A program made the position numbers and the translations under genes. Shown piece by piece: positions 22,545-34,000 of a DNA stretch of 64,000 nucleotides (within the stretch, counting starts at the first letter, position 1; the number at the start of each line of letters is the position of its first letter). Below the pieces are notes generated by a model that did not search any database, had not been told where the DNA came from, and was given only the letters and a program-made list of their open reading frames with translations. The DNA comes from Microvelia longipes. Its lineage: Eukaryota > Arthropoda > Insecta > Hemiptera > Veliidae. The stretch spans positions 1,705,160 through 1,769,159 of the forward strand of contig JACMZG010001914.1 of NCBI GenBank assembly GCA_018340805.1, given 5' to 3'.

Positions 22545-22740
22545 GAGCATTTAATTCCGAGGCGAAGCCGAGTATTTATGCGAGGCAAAGCGAGGTATTT
22601 ATGTTTTTAACTCCGAGGCAAGCAGAGGTATTTATGTTTTAACTCCGAGGCAAAGCCGAGGTATTTATGTTTTTAACTCCCAAGGCGAAGCCGAGGTATT
22701 TATGTTTTTAACTCCCGAGGCAAAGCCGAGGTATGTAATT
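22545..22740. repeat. ~38-bp minisatellite, about 5-6 copies
   Basis: TAACTCCGAGGCAAAGCCGA and GGTATTTATGTTTT recur with a spacing of 35-41 bp. The left edge holds shortened units. Confidence 0.9.
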
Positions 22741-23805
22741 ACGAGGGGAAAATAGCATTATATCCCAAAGTGCATACACGATTTTATCTCCAGACTAAAG
22801 TAATATATAAACCAAGTAGGGAAGCTCCTATACCAACCTGTGTAAAAAAATTCAGACATGCGTGATCAGCTGATAGCTGGCTCAAAAATAAAAAAATATC
22901 TAAAATTGGAATAACTGCTCATAAAGATCTCTAAGGTCTTTTAAGAAGGACCGGAGAGAGCCGGATCGGTTAGGTCTCTTTTAAGATTTACGTTTTTTAC
23001 TTTTTAATTTGTTTGGCCACTCTTATAACATTAGGTGAGTTTTACTTTTTATCGTGATTTCGTACTTTAATATGTACGTGATAATTTAATGATTTTGTAT
23101 TAAATTCTATGAAATAATTGTTACAATAGTTTAGTTAAAGAAAAAGAGAAACTATACCACAAGGTAAACCACATTTATTAACATCTTGAAGAACATACGG
23201 ACGACAATGCTGTCAATATAACTTAAAATCGCGATTGCTTTAATTATGTTTAACAATTTTGTTGTTAAATTAAAAGTTGTTAAATTACTAATTACAATTA
23301 ATATTTGAAAGGAAAAAACCAACATCACTCGAAAAAAAATACTAAATTAAGTAGTGCACACGGAAAAAAGTTTAATTAGCCGCTCGTTTTAAGTAATTTA
23401 AACAAACCTAGTATTTAAAGATTCGCACTTAAACCTCTATTGAATGTGACATAACGTATTTCTTACACAAATGATTAATATTTTAGACTAAAATGTTCAA
23501 AATAATAAAAAAAATTGAGTACCGTAAATAGTTTGTTTTCATCTACAAGGGTAAACAAAATGGCCGCTTCCATTGGAAAATTTGAGCCAACTCCCTGGTG
23601 GACAAGATGTGAACTACGTTCCAGGTCTGACAGAAATCGCATTTGTTTCTTTACTTGGTTTATCTATTACTTTACTCCTGACGTTGATATCATTTAATTA
23701 TTTATACATTATTATTTTTGTACGTTTTGTTGTATTTTATTCTAAATGTGTTTGGGTCAGACCCCTCTGATAAATATTGGAGGTGCCCCCCCTTCAAAAA
23801 ATATA
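22741..23805. other. non-coding
   Basis: CCGGAGAGAGCCGGATCGG near 22952 is a small GC-rich imperfect repeat. Open frames at 23515-23770 overlap each other in two frames with no family signature. No gene is supported. Confidence 0.45.
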
Positions 23806-24070
23806 GTATATATATATTTTCTTTAAACAACTAAAGGTTTTGAGGCGGTGTAGTACTCTCCTCATTCATTTAAACTATATTTTCTTTACCAAATTACAAA
23901 GATAATAAAACCACAATTTCTATTTTAATATTGTTTGATAAATCAGCACTCTTTGGGGGGATAATTTGCTGGGGTTATTTTTCATCTTGCCACAAGATTC
24001 AAAGAAAATTGTTTCTTTGAAACCAATTTTCTCGTGAAAATATAACCTAATCTAGTCAACAGTTGAAATT
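23806..24070 (-). repeat. repeat family D, copy 2 (inverted)
   Basis: TTTAAACAACTAAAGG near 23823 and GAGGCGGTGTAGTACTCTCC near 23841, through AACCTAATCTAGTCAACAG near 24044, are the reverse complement of 19990-20255. The two copies differ by scattered substitutions and small indels, so they are not a recent duplication. Confidence 0.82.
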
Positions 24071-25749
24071 TAAAAAAAAAATTGATATAGAGTGATACAT
24101 AATGTAAAGATGCTCAACAAATAATAAAGTATTATTAAACTTCAATGGGAGAACATAACTCTGAACATAAACTCTTCAAAAAAAATAAAATAAAAATAAA
24201 AAATAAATAGAAACTTATTATGATGGAAAAAGAATTGTCTTATTTTTGCCTTCAAATTCTTTTGGTCTTAAAAACTGCCAGACCAGAGTAATTGTTTAAG
24301 TTTAGTGAGAAAACTTTTTGTAGCCAGAAAATCGAGGCGTCTCCTTGTAACCCTTTCTTTAACAAAAAGTTTTAATTTAAAAAATGATAAAAATGGACAA
24401 AAAACTTGCTGTAGGAAAAATTAAAATTATTTCCTTATAATAGTTTAACCTAAATTTTTTTTTTTTTAAATTTTAGAATTTCTAATTATTATTTTACCTT
24501 TAGGTTCAAAAACTTTAAGTAAGCAATAAAGTTTTAGATGATTATATCATTGTATAATTCCATTTTATTATACCACATTGTATAATAGAAATCTAAATGT
24601 GGAAATGGAATTTGTCTTGTTGCAAGTAAACTATATAGGTTAAGTCTTGAAAAATTGGTACAAAAATCAAGTAGAACCTAAGTTTGATTACTACGATGAA
24701 AATGAGTGCATCAATATGAGTCGTGGAGAATCGGTCAGAATTGTCTACTCCTAATCCAATACAAATCCACTAATAATAGTCCCTATTTCTCCAATTTACT
24801 GTAAACAATGATAAAGTAAGTTATTATTATTTATTACGATCAGTTATTATTACTATAACTATAACTATTGATTAGTTAAATTTACTTATTTATTTATAAC
24901 AAATGTATTTGTTGACATTGATTTTAACTTTAGATCAAGTTTATTATTTTTGTTAATCAAACTGTTTATCGGTCAATAATCTTCAATGATTTATAGAAAA
25001 CGATCGTAATAAAATATCAAGTAAAGCTCTAAATGTGCTTTAAACTTGCTAATATTGGATTAAAATAAGTGCACGTATAAACAGATCTACGTCTAGACTC
25101 ATAAATACACCAATGCCCTTATAATTATAAAAGTGATATATTTGAGCCCTAACACCATCATAGTCCTAAACAGGGATAAGCCTATAAACCATAGTTCCCC
25201 TAACTTTAGTTTACAAAAACAAATACTTTCATGGTTAATTATTTTAATGGTGTTTTTAACTTCATCTGATAAACTTTATTTCAGAAGGGAGACATTCTTA
25301 TGAAAATATACTTTAATTATTTACATTGTATTAAGAGGTGAGCTGGGTTTATTCCTTCTGATTTAAAAGCCTTCGGGCGGCGAATGCGGCGGGCCGATTT
25401 GCGGGCATATGGTTGCAGTCCTGACAATCGTGATTTGTGTACAAAGTTACCAAATATGAAACGATAAAATCGGAACAAATGCTCATAGTTATTTTAACTT
25501 TGTATAAATGTTTACCAGGCAAAGTTGTAAATTTGTATTACATTTCGCTCCGATCACATAACTTTTTGACATTTTGTGAATTTTTGAAATGTTTGCGAGT
25601 GAATAATATTGGTTAATGATGTCATATATGATTCATAAAAATAAGGTTTAGAATATTTATGAGGTTAATTTTTTTCAAGCTTCACTCAGATTCGTAAAAG
25701 CGTTAGAAATTTCTTGTGTCTACGTCTGGGAAGTCTAGGAATATAGTCT
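24071..25749. other. non-coding, AT-rich
   Basis: No gene or clear repeat. A GC-rich island GGCGGCGAATGCGGCGGGCC lies at 25377 and the following ATATGGTTGCAGTCCTGACA resembles the family H region at 29840 weakly. Confidence 0.45.
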
Positions 25750-25750
25750 A

Positions 25751-25752
25751 AT

Positions 25753-25836
<84 letters not shown>

Positions 25837-25870
25837 GATACATATATATGTGTGTGTGTGTGTGTGTGTA
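25751..25870. repeat. compound (AC)n-(AT)n-(GT)n microsatellite
   Basis: (AC)n at 25753-25776, (AT)n to about 25850, then (GT)n to 25868. The block is close to its own reverse complement and could form a long hairpin or cruciform. Confidence 0.92.
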
Positions 25871-26465
25871 AACTTTAACAGGTCAATAATCTATCTACCC
25901 CTAGAATCCCCCTTTAAAATACACTTCCTCCCTTTTCCATGAACTCAATCACATACACTAATGAAAATTCCTGGAAATTTTATTAATGTAATTTCATATC
26001 ATACAACTTTTTAAGCAAACTCATTTGTTTTTGGTTCCACCCAATTAGATGTGTGAATTAAACCATACGTGCTGGGCCACAGTCAGAGAGGGGCCATAAA
26101 ACATTGCCTTCTCAGGGACCTACAAACACAGACCTACAAACGTGTTCAAATTTTCTCCTAAACTTAACATCCAGGTGCATTTTCAGTAACGTCATAGGAG
26201 GATTTAACATACATACACTGCTCATTTCATGGTCATCCATGACGCTACATTGTCATGTAGCGTCTCTCATGTAGTGTCACTCTACATTACACGATATTTT
26301 TATTTAGTTCTTAAGAGTATGATAAGACTGTGAACTTGATGCGTAACAATGTCATGTTACTCAATTAATTTGTACCCCAGTTAAGGTAGCATGTTAGTAC
26401 ATAGTTCATAATGAAGGAACCTTTAAAGAATGAAAATACTTAACGGCCTGAAGAATGAAATACGG
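25871..26465. other. non-coding
   Basis: GACGCTACATTGTCATGTAGCGTC near 26242 forms a small hairpin (GACGCTACAT / ATGTAGCGTC). Nothing else is recognised. Confidence 0.5.
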
Positions 26466-26570
26466 GCCTAAGTATTCAAAGACATCTTCCTAACATTTTC
26501 CTAACATTCTTCTTAAGGAACAAGGAGAATGTTAGAAAAATGTTAGGAAGATGTCTTTGAATACGGGCCT
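26466..26570. repeat. long hairpin, ~45-bp arms
   Basis: CAAAGACATCTTCCTAACAT on the left (about 26477) is mirrored by ATGTTAGGAAGATGTCTTTG on the right (about 26540), and CTAACATTCT by AGAATGTTAG, around a loop of about 10 nt. The outer words AATACGGGCCT also lie next to the left arm. It could be a small foldback element or a structured RNA; nothing separates the two. Confidence 0.8.
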
Positions 26571-27427
26571 AGACTCCACTAATAGTCGTAGCTATTAATG
26601 GATAAACTAATAATATGCACATTTCCCTACTAGAAGGATTTAGTATACGAAGAATATACGATAATTAGGTGACCGGGAATGGATCGAGCGAGAATCCTCT
26701 CCTGGTTGGAATAATTTATTCATTTGGCTGAGCTTTTTATTTATGTATATTTAGCGAGTAAATATTTTGCAGAGCCTGGGACCGTGGTCCGTGGTATCAT
26801 TTGCTAGTGTTATAGTTTATATTATGGAGTTTAAATTTTTTTTACATCTTAAATAAGTTTAAGAGAAAATTAGGAAAAACTAAATACGTAATCATGTTTC
26901 ATTTTGCTTGATTTAAACACTTAGAATTATGAAGAGTAAGCTTAAATTTAAAGTGCACCCTACAGAACCAAGATTGCAATCTCGAGATAATGCATTTGTA
27001 CTTGAAATTTCAAGAGCCCACTTTACTTCTGACTTTTTAAGATTTTTAAAGTGACTTGGATTTTTTTACTTTTTAGGGCAAAGTTTTAACTCAATTTCGA
27101 TTATGTAGTTAAAAGCATTTAAATTAGTAATGTGTTGCACCCAGAACTCGACAGTAAAAATTTTTTTTTTTAAGAATTTTATCACAAGCTCTCATCACAA
27201 TCAAGACTTTATAATAGCCTAAAGAATCAATGAGGTGCCTCAGCATTTTTCCTAAATGGATTAGAAGGAAATAATTGTTTTATATTGTCACCATCATCAC
27301 TAGTTATCTGCAAAGCAGGTTTCATTGTTTTCCTTAGCAGTCAATTATTTGCCATTCTTTTTACCTCGTCCCACATCATCAATCATTTTAGTTTTTCTTC
27401 GGTTTCTTTTCATATTATAGCAATCAA
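26571..27427. other. non-coding
   Basis: No gene, RNA or clear repeat. A long open frame from 27285 runs into family R sequence and is not a gene. Confidence 0.45.
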
Positions 27428-27790
27428 AATATCGGGTACGGGATACCTCGGAACTTTTTCTCATAAAATCGGATTCGCTAAGCTCATCCTTCTACGTAGG
27501 ACTCGCTATGTATTGTATATTCTGATGACGCCCTACATAGGACGTCATTCGCCAAATTTATACTGTGACACGTCCTCGGACTCACTTCACGTGCCCTTAG
27601 ATATTAATTAAATTAATTTTATTCTCAGTGGTCACTCATCCAGGCACTGATCTCGCTCAATGGAGCTTAACTTGTGTGATCCAAGAAAAACTATACTTGA
27701 CGAAACGAAACTTAGTATACATATTTATTACGCAAAGAAATACATTTGTACAACATTTTAACTCAATTGGATTAACTTAACTCGAGGTAA
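27428..27790 (+). repeat. dispersed repeat family R, longest copy
   Basis: Starts AATATCGGGTACGGGATACC and ends TTTTAACTCAATTGGATTAA, with internal GACGTCATTCGCCAAATTTA and ACGAAACGAAACTTAG. It collinearly matches 10857-11165 and the inverted copy at 19290-19520. It carries extra sequence (AAAATCGGATTCGCTAAGCT) missing from the 10857 copy. Confidence 0.75.
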
Positions 27791-28326
27791 CTTAACTTTT
27801 ACGATGACATATGTTGGTCTTATATATGTGTCCATGTAGGTCCAATCTCATACTAATCGACAATTTTTCCTGCATTTTATGAGTCATTATTGCGGGTTAT
27901 TACGTAATACAAATTATTTTCTGGATTGCACAACTACAAGTAAACATAAAGAATAATTATTGTACCAAGTTTTAAGTCTCTAGCAAAATACAGTAGGATA
28001 CGATGATAACAGACACACACATACATACATACACATATACAGACAGACAACGCAACTGAGTTCAGTTTCGTTAAATATTGTGTTTTCATTCATGATGACC
28101 TACATCCCTGAAGACGCCTCCTACAGTGGAAGCGAAACGTCGAAGTATTCATCTGCATGACAATAACCGCGGAAGACTACGGAAGACTAGTTTAATTAAC
28201 TAATTAAACTAGTTAATTAGTTTAACATGGTACCTACTAGTGACCCTCTGGCTCTCCAGGTTTAACATGGTTTAACACCATTTCATTCTGAGGTCAAAGG
28301 TTCTCAATTCGAGACCGAATAGATTT
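27791..28326. other. non-coding; retroelement-tail-like segment near 28100
   Basis: CTACAGTGGAAGCGAAACGT at 28122-28141, preceded by CCTGAAGACGCC, resembles the ends of many insect retroelements and the GTTCGAAACGTTACC word in the Penelope-like element at 5787. This is a weak likeness only. TTAACTAATTAAACTAGTTAA near 28193-28225 is a small palindromic cluster. Confidence 0.35.
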
Positions 28327-29340
28327 TTAGAAAAGTGATGAAGAAATTCATTCAGGGGAGGTGGGGGCGCGAGACACAGTGGTCCAACTACCTAGTTTGA
28401 GGTGGTCCTAAAAAAACAGGGGCTAGTTGCATCAACTACCGCACCAGGCGCTAGTTTTCACCATGTACAAATGTTATCAATAAAGTTGTCAGTTTTTTAA
28501 TCGAGTTGTCTATAAACTAGAATGTGAACAAGACAAATTTTCTGAACATTTTTAGTTGTTTATAAGATTATTTGTTTATAGACCAAGAGCCCAGGGGTGT
28601 TTTGTTAATAAAAAGTGAATTGGCTGGAACCGGTCTCAATTTTTCGTAAATACCTTCCTGAACAAGGATCTGCATTCTGCTGACTCGTATCGGATGGGTG
28701 TCCCAGGCAGAACCTTTGACCCCTAAAGTGCGTTCTGCCTGGGACACCCATCCGATACAAGTCGGCAGAATTGCAGATCCTTGTTCAGGAAGGTATTTAC
28801 GAAAAATTGAGACCGGTTCCAGCCATTACACTTTTTATTAACAATACACTCCTGGGCTCTTGGACTATTAGGGAATAAGATAAATTTAGCATTTTTTCCA
28901 TTAAAAGAACAAATAGAAAAGCAATAAACACGCAAATTAATTTCCATTTCTGCACGTCATGGTTATCATGATATCCGGTTTAGTTTAAAATAACACAGCG
29001 TTTATATTTTTATATCATATTATGAAAATTATACATTTAAAATAATTAATAAGATTTTTAACATTGTTAAAGATCCCTTTAAATAATTTAAATCCTGAAA
29101 ATGAAGAACTATAAAATAATAAGGTAACCGTATAATAATATAATATAATAATAATAAATAATATATAAGGTGCCGTATAATAATAAATAAGGTGAACCGA
29201 CCTGCCTCTAGTGAAGAAATGGTGAACTTAAAGCAGGCCCATCTAAAACAGCTTATTCCGGGGGAGTTAGACCACTGTGTCCCACGCCCCCACCCCTGCT
29301 GTATGAATTTCTACATCATTTTAATTTTTAGCCTTTTTCA
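28327..29340. mobile_element. probable terminal-inverted-repeat element with a nested family T insertion
   Basis: AAGTGATGAAGAAATTCATT and GACACAGTGGTCCAACTA (28335-28395) occur inverted at about 29265-29335 (TTAGACCACTGTGTCCCACG, then TGAATTTCTACATCATTTTA). The arms are about 65-70 bp and diverged, so this is an old element. A complete family T copy sits inside it. Confidence 0.65.
28577..28869. mobile_element. foldback element family T, simple copy
   Basis: Two ~140-bp arms meet at a short centre near 28720: ACCAAGAGCCCAGGGGTG on the left, CTCCTGGGCTCTTGGACTAT on the right. Inner arms carry GTATCGGATGGGTGTCCC and its complement. Bases TATAG and CTAT(T) flank both family members, which would fit a TA-type target site (inference). 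It lacks the linker seen in the amplified copy at 18491-19198, so it represents the unamplified state. Confidence 0.88.
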
Positions 29341-29424
29341 GCTTTAGATAATCATGACATTCTGAGGACAAGGAAATTGAGTCCCATGTGGTTAAATTTA
29401 ATTAATTTTAAATAAATTTAATAA

Positions 29425-29705
29425 ATTAATCTATTTCTTGCTTAAGGTGCCGGTTTCTTCTGTATAAGTTGAGCAGTTACTCAAGTTATATTTTAAAGGC
29501 ATCATTTTGTAAAACCAACAGGATAATTATGTGCATTTCTTTTGAAAAATACCGAAAAAATCAGTTACGAGTAGTGCTTGATAAGTGAGTTCTTATTCAA
29601 GTTATAAAGCGTAAACCGGAACTTTAAGCAAGAAATGGATTATTATGCGCGGAAACACGCATTTCCAAGGAAATCCACCCAGTATGCGGACCACCGCGCC
29701 AGAAT
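29425..29705. mobile_element. foldback element family FB, copy 2 (left end missing)
   Basis: ATTTCTTGCTTAAGGTGCCGG at about 29432 is the inner left arm and GCGGACCACCGCGCCAGAAT (29686) is the right terminus. The outer left terminus is absent and arm identity is lower than in copy 1, so this is an older copy. Confidence 0.8.
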
Positions 29706-29928
29706 TATCTAGGCTTGTTATTTTGTATTTCTGTTGTTACATATTGAGTATTTCTGAGTTTATTTTTTATGTAAGCTTTCAAAAAATGTTAAATATTGTA
29801 TTTCATTCAGGGCCCGATTTGTGGTGCGCTTCATGGTCATATGGATGTTGTCCTATATTAATTTGTCATATTATCAGTTCATATAAGTGGCATACTCCCA
29901 CAATATAAGCGAATTTTCGCATATATTA
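29706..29928 (+). repeat. dispersed repeat family H, copy 1
   Basis: CATGGTCATATGGATGTTGT, TTTGTCATATTATCAGTT and TATAAGTGGCATACT recur inverted at about 49500-49590 (AGTATGCCACTTATATAAAC, AATATGACAAACTGATAAAA, ACAACAACCATGCGGCCATA). The open frame 29645-29908 spans this repeat and the FB end and is not a gene. Confidence 0.65.
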
Positions 29929-29929
29929 T

Positions 29930-30155
29930 TGTGCGAGAGACACCTAGGAAATGTAACAAGCAAAATGCATTGCTACATCTAGGAACTGTTCTATCATTCG
30001 ACATTCGTCATCATTAATGGCACGACACTCGACATAATGCCATTATGTCGAGTGTTTGAAACACAACATGTCCCACATGTTGTGTTTAGTTACGTCACAG
30101 TTATATATTGTGTGAACTTTTCATGTTTTGCAAAACTCGGTAGTATCAACTGATG
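29930..30155. mobile_element. palindromic MITE family B, copy 2
   Basis: Starts TATTGTGCGAGAGACACCTA and ends TTTTGCAAAACTCGGTAGTA, with the internal CATTCGACATTCGTCATCAT shared with the copies at 18000 and 57340. Two extra hairpins sit inside: ACACTCGACATAATG / CATTATGTCGAGTGT (30023-30057) and AACACAACATGT / ACATGTTGTGTT (30061-30088). Confidence 0.82.
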
Positions 30156-30289
30156 TAAATTCGTTTACATAATGTAAAATAGAGTATAGGATAAGGTTAA
30201 TTTTTGTACTAAGGATTATTTAGATCCGAGTAAATGTTTTAACATTTTTTCACCTTCAAGCTTACAATATTAAGTTATAGACATGTATT

Positions 30290-30395
30290 TTGATAGCTTT
30301 ATTCGCCATTAAGCTAACCATATTATTTTGTAGAGTTGTGTTCTGTTAGCTTAATTCGCCATTAAGCTAACCATAATAATTTGTAGGAATCTATT
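30290..30395. repeat. short tandem duplication
   Basis: ATTCGCCATTAAGCTAACCA occurs at about 30301 and again at about 30355, each followed by TAATTTTGTAG-like sequence; unit about 54 bp, two copies. Confidence 0.8.
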
Positions 30396-30434
30396 TATAA
30401 GCTTCTTTTATAACATATTCATGATGTTTGTTGC

Positions 30435-30474
30435 ACTGGTATATCTGTATGATCTGATATACAGATATACCAGT
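30435..30474. repeat. perfect hairpin, 16-bp arms
   Basis: ACTGGTATATCTGTAT and ATACAGATATACCAGT are exact reverse complements separated by 8 nt (GATCTGAT). Confidence 0.9.
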
Positions 30475-30479
30475 CACAC

Positions 30480-31029
30480 CATTGTGCCGACAATGCGGTA
30501 TTAATTTCTATAGGAATCCTTCGTCCTTATTTAAATGTCCTTTTTCATGTTTCGCATGACATGGTTCAAAGCAATAAGAGTTAGAGAAGAGCTAAGCCGT
30601 TTAATGGATGGAAACTCAAGCGGCTTCAGAGTTTTGTCGAACTCTTTGTTCTAGTATTCTCTTTGTTAGAAGCTTTTCCTGACTCTCTAGTCTCCCCGTA
30701 AGGCTTGTCTAGAATCCCCCCTGATACCTATCACAAGGTGAAGTTTAGGATTAAGCACTAAGTCTCTTAAAACTAAGTAATCTCTTTGCCCTTTTACAAC
30801 AACTAAGTACTAAAAACTTGACTTCTGATGTAAACATGGATAAACTGAAAATATTACAAGGTGATGGTAAATTAATTATTTATAACAACTTCTAGATAGA
30901 ATCAGTAATTACTTTACAAACAATCTATACTAATAACACAAAAAACTGTATCGGGTGTTAGGAACAAGCAAACAACTAAGAGCGAAAAAGATAAAACAAT
31001 CACTTTAGAGAATCTACTTATTTCTTAGG
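30480..31029. other. non-coding left flank of the giant array
   Basis: Unique-looking sequence with no gene. Words such as AACTAAGTACTAAAAAC (30810) are not array units. The first array-like unit appears at about 31030. Confidence 0.45.
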
Positions 31030-34000
31030 AGTAAAGTCTAATACTTACACAGCCCTTAGGAACATGGTCTAATACTAACACAGCCTTAGGGACATCCTTA
31101 GGCACTAATACTAACACAGCCTTAGGACATGGTCTACTTTAGGGGTCTAATACTAACACAGCCTAGGGGGCCTTTAAGCCTTAGGGACATGGTCTAACTA
31201 CTAACACAGCCATGGTCTAATACTAACACAGCCTTAGGACATGGTCCTAGGGACATACTAACACAGCCTTAGAACATGGTCTAAATACTAACACAGCCTT
31301 AGGTGGTGCAGTAATACTACACAGCCTTAGGAGATGGTCTAATACTAACACAGCCTTAGGAACATGGTCTAATACTAACACAGGCCTTAGGGACATGGTC
31401 TAATACTTACAACACAGGAACATGGTCTTAATACTAGCCTTAGAAATGGTCTAATACAACACAGCCTTAGGGACATGGTCTAATACTACACAGCCTTAGG
31501 ACATGGTCTAATACTAACACAGCCTTAGGGACATGGTCTAATACTACACAGCCTTAGGAACATGGTCTAATACTAACACAGCCTTAGGGACATGGTCTAA
31601 TACTAACACAGCCTTAGGGACATGGTCTAATACTACAGAGGAACATGGTCTAATAGCCTTAGGGACATGGTCTAATACTAAACAGCCTTAGGAACATGGT
31701 CTAATACTACACAGCCTTAGGTCTAATACTAACACAGCCTTAGGGACATGGTCTAATACTACACAGCCTTAGACACTAATAGCCTTAGGGACATGGTGCC
31801 TAGGAACATGGTCTAATACTAACAGCCTTAGGGACCTAATACTTACACAGGGAACATCTAATACTAACAGCCTTAGGACCTTTAGGGAAAATTAACACAG
31901 CCTTAGGAACATGGTCTAATACTAACACAGCCTTAGGGACATGGTCTAATACTTAACAGTGCTTAGGACATGGTCTAATACTAACACAGCCTTAGGGACA
32001 TGGTCTAATACTAACACAGCCTTAGGGACATGGTCTAATATACACAGCCTTAGGGACATGGTCTAGCCATGGTCTAGCCTGGAACATGGTCTAATACTAA
32101 CACAGCCTTAGGGACATGGTAATACTAACACAGCCTTAGGAACATGGTCCTAATACTAACACAGCCTTAGGTGGTCTAATACTTACACAGCCTTAGGAAC
32201 ATGGTCTAATACTTACACAGCCTTAGGTGGTCTAATACTAACAGCCTAGGGACATGCTAATACTTAGGGACATGGTCTAATACTATACAATGGTCTAATA
32301 CTAACACAGCCATGGTCTAATATAACACAGCCTAGGACATGGTCAATGCCTTAGGGACATGGTCTAATACTAACACTTAGCACAAGCCTTAGGGACACAT
32401 GGGGACATGGTCTAATACTAACACAGCCTAGGGACATGGTCTAGCCTTAGGACATGGTCTAATACCACAGCCTAGGTCCTATTAGGACATGGAACACAGC
32501 CTTAGGACACAATACTACACAGCCTTAGGAACATGGTCTAATACTACACAGCCTTAGGGACATGGTCTAATACTAACACAGCCTAGGGAATGGTCTAATA
32601 CTAACACAGCCTTAGGAACTGGTCTAATACTAACACAGCCTTAGGGACATGGTCTAATACTTACACAGCCTTAGGAAACATGGTCTAATACTTACAACAG
32701 CCTTAGGACATGGTCTAATACTAACACAGCCTAGGGACTGGTCTAATACTAACAAGCATGGTCTAATACTTAGCCTTAGGACATGGTCTAATACTACAAC
32801 AGCCTTAGGACATGGTCTAGCCTTAGGAACATGTCTAATACTAACACAGCCTTAGGGACATGGTCTAATACTACACACAGCCTTAGGAACATGGTCTAAT
32901 ACTACACAGCCTTAGGGACATGGTCTAATACTTACACAGCCTTAGGAACATGGCTAATACTTACACAGCTTAGGACATGGTAGCCTTAGGACATGGTCTA
33001 ATACTAACACAGCTTAGGACATGCTAATACTTACACAGCCTTAGGGACATGGTCTAATACTATTAAGGTCTAATACTTACACAGCCTTAGGGACATGGTC
33101 TAATACTAACACAGCCTTAGGGACATGGTCTAATACTAACACAGCCTTAGGAACATGGTCTAATACTTACACAGCCTTAGGACATGGTCTATATTACACA
33201 GCCTAGGAACATGGCTAATACTTACACAGGGGGACATGGTCTAATACTAACACAGCCTTAGGGACATGAATACTATAGTACTACTTACACAGGAGACATG
33301 CTTTAGGAACATGGTCTAATACTAACACAGCCTTAGGGACATGGTCTAATACTAACACAGCCTTAGGGGACATTAGGAACATGGCTAATACTTACACAGC
33401 CTTAGAACATGGTCTAATACTAACACAGCTTAGGAACATGGTCTAATACTAACACAGCCTTAGGGACATGGTCTAATACTTAACACAGCCTTAGGAACAT
33501 GGTCTAATACTTACACAGCCTTAGGGGACATTAGGTCTAATACTAACACCCTTAGGAACATGGTCTAATACTTACACAGCCTTAGAGACATGATCTAATA
33601 CTAACACAGCTTTAGGAACATGTCTAATACTAACACAGCCTTAGGAACATGGTCTAATACTTTACAAAGCCTTAGAACATGATCTAATACTATGGAACTG
33701 TCTAATACTAAACATTCTTAGGGACCTAATATACTAACACAGCCTTAGGGACATGTCTAATACTAACACAGCCTTAGGGACATGGTCTAATACTAACACA
33801 GCCTTAGGGACATGGTCCTATACTAACACAGCCTTAGGACAATGGTCTAATACTACACAGCTTAGGGACATGGTCTAATACTAAACACAGGGGACATGGT
33901 CTAATACTAACACAGCCTATAACACAGCCTTAGGACATGGTCTAATCTAAAGCCTTAGGGACATGGTCTAATACTAACACAGCCTTAGGGACATGGTCTA

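Noticed and set aside
27285..27611. 108-codon open frame
   Set aside because: Overlaps dispersed repeat family R, other copies of which are full of stops.
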